From: CAZHDI01 sp964531285
GTDB lineage: Bacteria > Pseudomonadota > Alphaproteobacteria > JAJFIK01
DNA: 24,353 nucleotides
Direction: 5' to 3'
Assembly: GCA_964531285.1 (NCBI GenBank)
Contig: CAZHDI010000045.1
Span: 1 to 24,353 of the forward strand
Shown piece after piece: positions 22,140 to 24,353 of this stretch. Below the pieces are notes generated by a model. The model was not told where the DNA came from. It saw nothing but the letters and a program-made list of their open reading frames with translations, and ran no database searches. A program made the position numbers and the translations under genes. Within the stretch, counting starts at the first letter, position 1. Every line of letters begins with the position of its first letter.

Positions 22140-22181
22140 AGGAGGCTGGTGCTAGTGCTGAGGCCGGGCTTTCGGCCATGA
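22140..22181 (+). promoter_or_regulatory. AGGAGG with possible leader mini-ORF upstream of clpS
   Basis: The strongest Shine-Dalgarno match in the area, AGGAGG (22140-22145), is not followed by a known gene. Nine bases on, GTG 22155 opens an eight-codon frame, (M)LRPGFRP, ending at TGA 22179-22181. GGCCG/CGGCC (22162-22166 with 22173-22177) forms a hairpin inside it. The TGA overlaps an ATG at 22178 that opens a 38-codon frame crossing the clpS start. Rejected as established genes, but the layout resembles a coupled leader. Confidence 0.3.
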
Positions 22182-22259
22182 TGGATGACAACCGGTCCAG
22201 CATGGATTCTCGGCATGGCGCTGGACGGCGTCTCGCGATACGCTTGAGCGGAAGATGGT

Positions 22260-22598
22260 GTGACGTGGATGTCGCAAGAGCGTTGGGACGATGAAGACGG
22301 TGGACCGTCGACCGGGCTGATCTCAAAGACCAAGCCCAAAACGAAACGGCCATCGCTGTACAAAGTGATCCTGTTGAACGACGATTATACGCCGATGGAG
22401 TTCGTGATCGGTGTTTTGGAAGAGGTCTTCAACAAGGCGCGGGAGGATGCGACACGGATCATGTTGGAAGTGCATCGCAACGGGGTCGGCATTTGCGGGG
22501 TGTACACCTACGAGATCGCCGAGACCAAGGTGACCAAGGTCATGGAGCTGGCCCGGCGTCATCAGCATCCGTTGCAATGCACGATGGAGAAGGAATAA
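22260..22598 (+). CDS. clpS: ATP-dependent Clp protease adaptor ClpS
   Basis: ClpS binds N-degron substrates and delivers them to ClpAP. The product is 112 residues from GTG 22260, which has GGAAG five bases upstream; an ATG at 22269 (MSQERWDDEDGG) is the alternative and gives 109. The disordered acidic/basic N-terminal extension is followed by the adaptor fold: YKVILLNDDYTPMEFVIGVL with the Asn-Asp-Asp pocket residues and the gatekeeper-region Met, IMLEVHRNGVGICGVYTYEIAETKV with the conserved His, and a closing HPLQCTMEKE. It is followed after three bases by clpA, so the two form an operon. The 270 bases upstream contain a tandem TCTTGGA repeat (22038, 22054, 22061) and the possible leader listed separately. 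Confidence 0.95.
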   Translation: MTWMSQERWDDEDGGPSTGLISKTKPKTKRPSLYKVILLNDDYTPMEFVIGVLEEVFNKAREDATRIMLEVHRNGVGICGVYTYEIAETKVTKVMELARRHQHPLQCTMEKE

Positions 22599-22601
22599 GC
22601 G

Positions 22602-24353
22602 TTGCCATCGTTTTCACGCAGTCTTGAAGATGCCTTGCATCGCGCTCTGGCGTTCGCCACGGAGCGTAATCAGGAATATGCGACGCTGGAACATCTGCTT
22701 CTGGCGCTGTCCGACGACGAGGATGCGGCCCGCGTGCTGCGCGCCTGCAGTGTCGATCTTGAGGTTCTCCGGCGCAATCTGGTTGCCTTTATCGAGAACG
22801 ACCTCGCCACCCAGATCACCAATCAGCATGAGGACGCCAAGCCCACCGCCGGCTTCCAGCGGGTCATTCAGCGTGCGGTCATTCATGTCCAGCAATCCGG
22901 CCGTGACGAGGTGACCGGCGCCAATGTGCTTGTCGCGATCTTCAATGAGCGCGAAAGCCATGCCGCGTTCCTGCTCCAGGAACAGGAAATGAGCCGCTTC
23001 GACGCGGTCAGCTATATCAGCCACGGTGTGGCGAAAACGCCGGGTATGTCGGAATCGCGCACCGTGCGTGGCTCGGACGACGACGAAAGCGGCGATGGCG
23101 TTGTCAAACAGGGCAATGAGGCGCTCGAATCCTACTGCGTGAATCTGAACGTCAAGGCTACCGAAGGACGGATCGATCCCCTGATCGGGCGGGCGCGCGA
23201 GGTGGAGCGGACAATCCAGATCCTGTGCCGCCGCCAGAAGAACAATCCGCTGTTCGTCGGCGATCCCGGCGTGGGCAAGACGGCGATTGCCGAGGGCCTG
23301 GCGCGGATGATCGTCAATGGCGAGGTTCCGGAAATCCTCCGGGATGCGACGATCTTCTCGCTCGACATGGGCGCGCTGCTCGCCGGGACGCGTTATCGCG
23401 GCGATTTCGAGGAACGCTTGAAGGCGGTTATTAAAGAGCTCGAAAATTTCGACGGCGCGGTGTTGTTCATCGACGAGATCCACACGGTGATCGGCGCGGG
23501 TGCCACCAGCGGCGGTGCGATGGATGCCTCGAACCTTCTCAAGCCGGCGCTTGCGAGTGGCGCGCTGCGCTGTGTCGGGTCCACGACCTACAAGGAGTAT
23601 CGCCAGCATTTCGAGAAGGACCGGGCTCTGGTTCGCCGGTTCCAGAAAATCGATGTGGCCGAACCGTCCGTCCCCGATGCCATCAAGATCCTCAAGGGTC
23701 TGAAGGGGTGTTTCGAGGACTATCACGGGGTGCGATACACGCAGGATGCGTTGAAAACCGCCGTCGAACTGGCGTCGAAATACATCCATGACCGCAAGCT
23801 GCCGGATAAGGCGATCGATGTGATCGACGAGGTGGGCGCTGCGCAGGCTTTGCTGCCGGACTCCAAACGCCGCAAGACGATCGGTGTCCGGGAGATCGAA
23901 GGCGTGATCGCGCGCATGGCCCGCATACCGCCGAAAACGGTCTCGCGCTCGGAGACCGAAAGCCTGCGGGATCTGGAGACCAATCTGAAGCGGGTCGTGT
24001 TCGGCCAGGATCAGGCCATCGATCAACTCGCGGGGGCCATGAAGATGGCACGCGCCGGCCTGCGCGATCCGGAAAAACCGATCGGCTGTTTCCTGTTCTC
24101 CGGGCCCACGGGCGTCGGCAAAACCGAAGTCGCGCGGCAATTGTCGTCCATTCTGGGCATGGAGCTGCTGCGCTTCGACATGTCCGAATATATGGAACGC
24201 CATGCCGTATCGCGGCTGATCGGCGCCCCGCCGGGCTATGTCGGATTCGATCAGGGCGGTCTGCTCACGGACGGTGTGGACAAGAACCCGCATCTGGTGC
24301 TGTTGCTCGACGAGATCGAAAAGGCGCATCCGGATATTTTCTCGGTGTTGTTG
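22602..24353 (+). CDS. clpA: ATP-dependent Clp protease ATP-binding subunit ClpA (3' end outside window)
   Basis: ClpA is the AAA+ unfoldase that feeds substrates to ClpP. The frame is open for 584 codons to the window end; the usual length is about 760. The start is TTG 22602, giving (M)PSFSRSLEDALHRALAFA, the standard alphaproteobacterial ClpA beginning; the site GGAGAAGGA (22586-22594) lies seven bases upstream, inside the end of clpS. The N-domain is followed by an acidic linker (SDDDESGDG). AAA domain 1 has Walker A GDPGVGKTA and Walker B VLFIDEIHT, with GSTTYKEY. AAA domain 2 has Walker A GPTGVGKTE, GAPPGYVGFDQGG and LLLDEIEKAHPD, where the window ends. Coupled to clpS by a three-base gap. 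Confidence 0.96.
   Translation, partial: MPSFSRSLEDALHRALAFATERNQEYATLEHLLLALSDDEDAARVLRACSVDLEVLRRNLVAFIENDLATQITNQHEDAKPTAGFQRVIQRAVIHVQQSGRDEVTGANVLVAIFNERESHAAFLLQEQEMSRFDAVSYISHGVAKTPGMSESRTVRGSDDDESGDGVVKQGNEALESYCVNLNVKATEGRIDPLIGRAREVERTIQILCRRQKNNPLFVGDPGVGKTAIAEGLARMIVNGEVPEILRDATIFSLDMGALLAGTRYRGDFEERLKAVIKELENFDGAVLFIDEIHTVIGAGATSGGAMDASNLLKPALASGALRCVGSTTYKEYRQHFEKDRALVRRFQKIDVAEPSVPDAIKILKGLKGCFEDYHGVRYTQDALKTAVELASKYIHDRKLPDKAIDVIDEVGAAQALLPDSKRRKTIGVREIEGVIARMARIPPKTVSRSETESLRDLETNLKRVVFGQDQAIDQLAGAMKMARAGLRDPEKPIGCFLFSGPTGVGKTEVARQLSSILGMELLRFDMSEYMERHAVSRLIGAPPGYVGFDQGGLLTDGVDKNPHLVLLLDEIEKAHPDIFSVLL

Noticed and set aside
22614..24329. Open frame of 571 codons on the minus strand opposite clpA
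   Set aside because: clpA has every expected AAA+ motif in the plus frame; the antisense frame is a composition artefact.

Overview
This window is a stretch of GC-rich chromosome from an alphaproteobacterium. The assignment rests on a canonical MipZ, a DUF1489 protein, a phasin preceded by PhaR-type dyads, a Cys-type (metal-dependent) KdsA next to pyrG, a ClpS-ClpA pair, and a CCCTCATG...CATGGGGG palindrome of a kind dispersed in alphaproteobacterial genomes. I cannot name the order or genus. There are three runs of N (139-148, 6478-6577, 19335-19434), so this is a draft scaffold. Each run interrupts or ends a real gene.

Layout. 1-4.4 kb, plus strand: 3' part of pyrG, a palindromic repeat, kdsA, a Nudix hydrolase, a methylglutaconyl-CoA hydratase (liuC-like), and a small two-helix membrane protein with a degenerate TIR-like N-terminus. 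4.5-6.5 kb, plus: the biotin carboxylase/biotin carrier subunit of methylcrotonyl-CoA carboxylase, running into a 100-N gap. 6.6-9.8 kb, minus: a Cys-rich secreted protein of unknown function whose C-terminus is lost in the same gap, and a polytopic isoprenylcysteine-methyltransferase-like protein. 9.9-11.7 kb: DUF1489 (plus), then a GNAT acetyltransferase overlapping panC (minus). 11.8-15.0 kb: putA (plus), divergent from panC. 15.1-16.6 kb, minus: a MazE/AbrB-type protein with no recognisable toxin, and an L-2-hydroxyglutarate-oxidase-like flavoprotein. 16.8-18.4 kb, plus: mipZ and a secreted YbjN-like protein. 18.5-20.4 kb, minus: a D,D-carboxypeptidase with a SPOR domain. 20.4-24.35 kb, plus: a regulatory region, phasin, DUF1499, clpS and the first two-thirds or so of clpA.

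How the genes fit together. Most of the window is housekeeping: CTP synthesis and KDO for LPS, leucine catabolism (liuC and the MCC alpha subunit; the beta subunit is not visible and could lie in or beyond the gap), proline catabolism, pantothenate, division-site placement, septal murein remodelling, PHA granule coating and N-degron proteolysis. No phage, transposon, CRISPR, tRNA or rRNA was seen.

The most interesting signals are regulatory. A perfect 12-bp inverted repeat ends one base before the ATG of the TIR-like gene and buries its Shine-Dalgarno sequence; the next gene in line (the MCC subunit) has a second, smaller hairpin over its ribosome-binding site. Two TGC-N3-GCA dyads flank the phasin promoter. 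The dispersed palindrome supplies the first of two candidate kdsA ATGs, which argues for the second. I did not find a clearly new defence or mobile system. The TIR-like/MCC leader pair and the Cys-rich secreted protein are the best candidates for undescribed biology.
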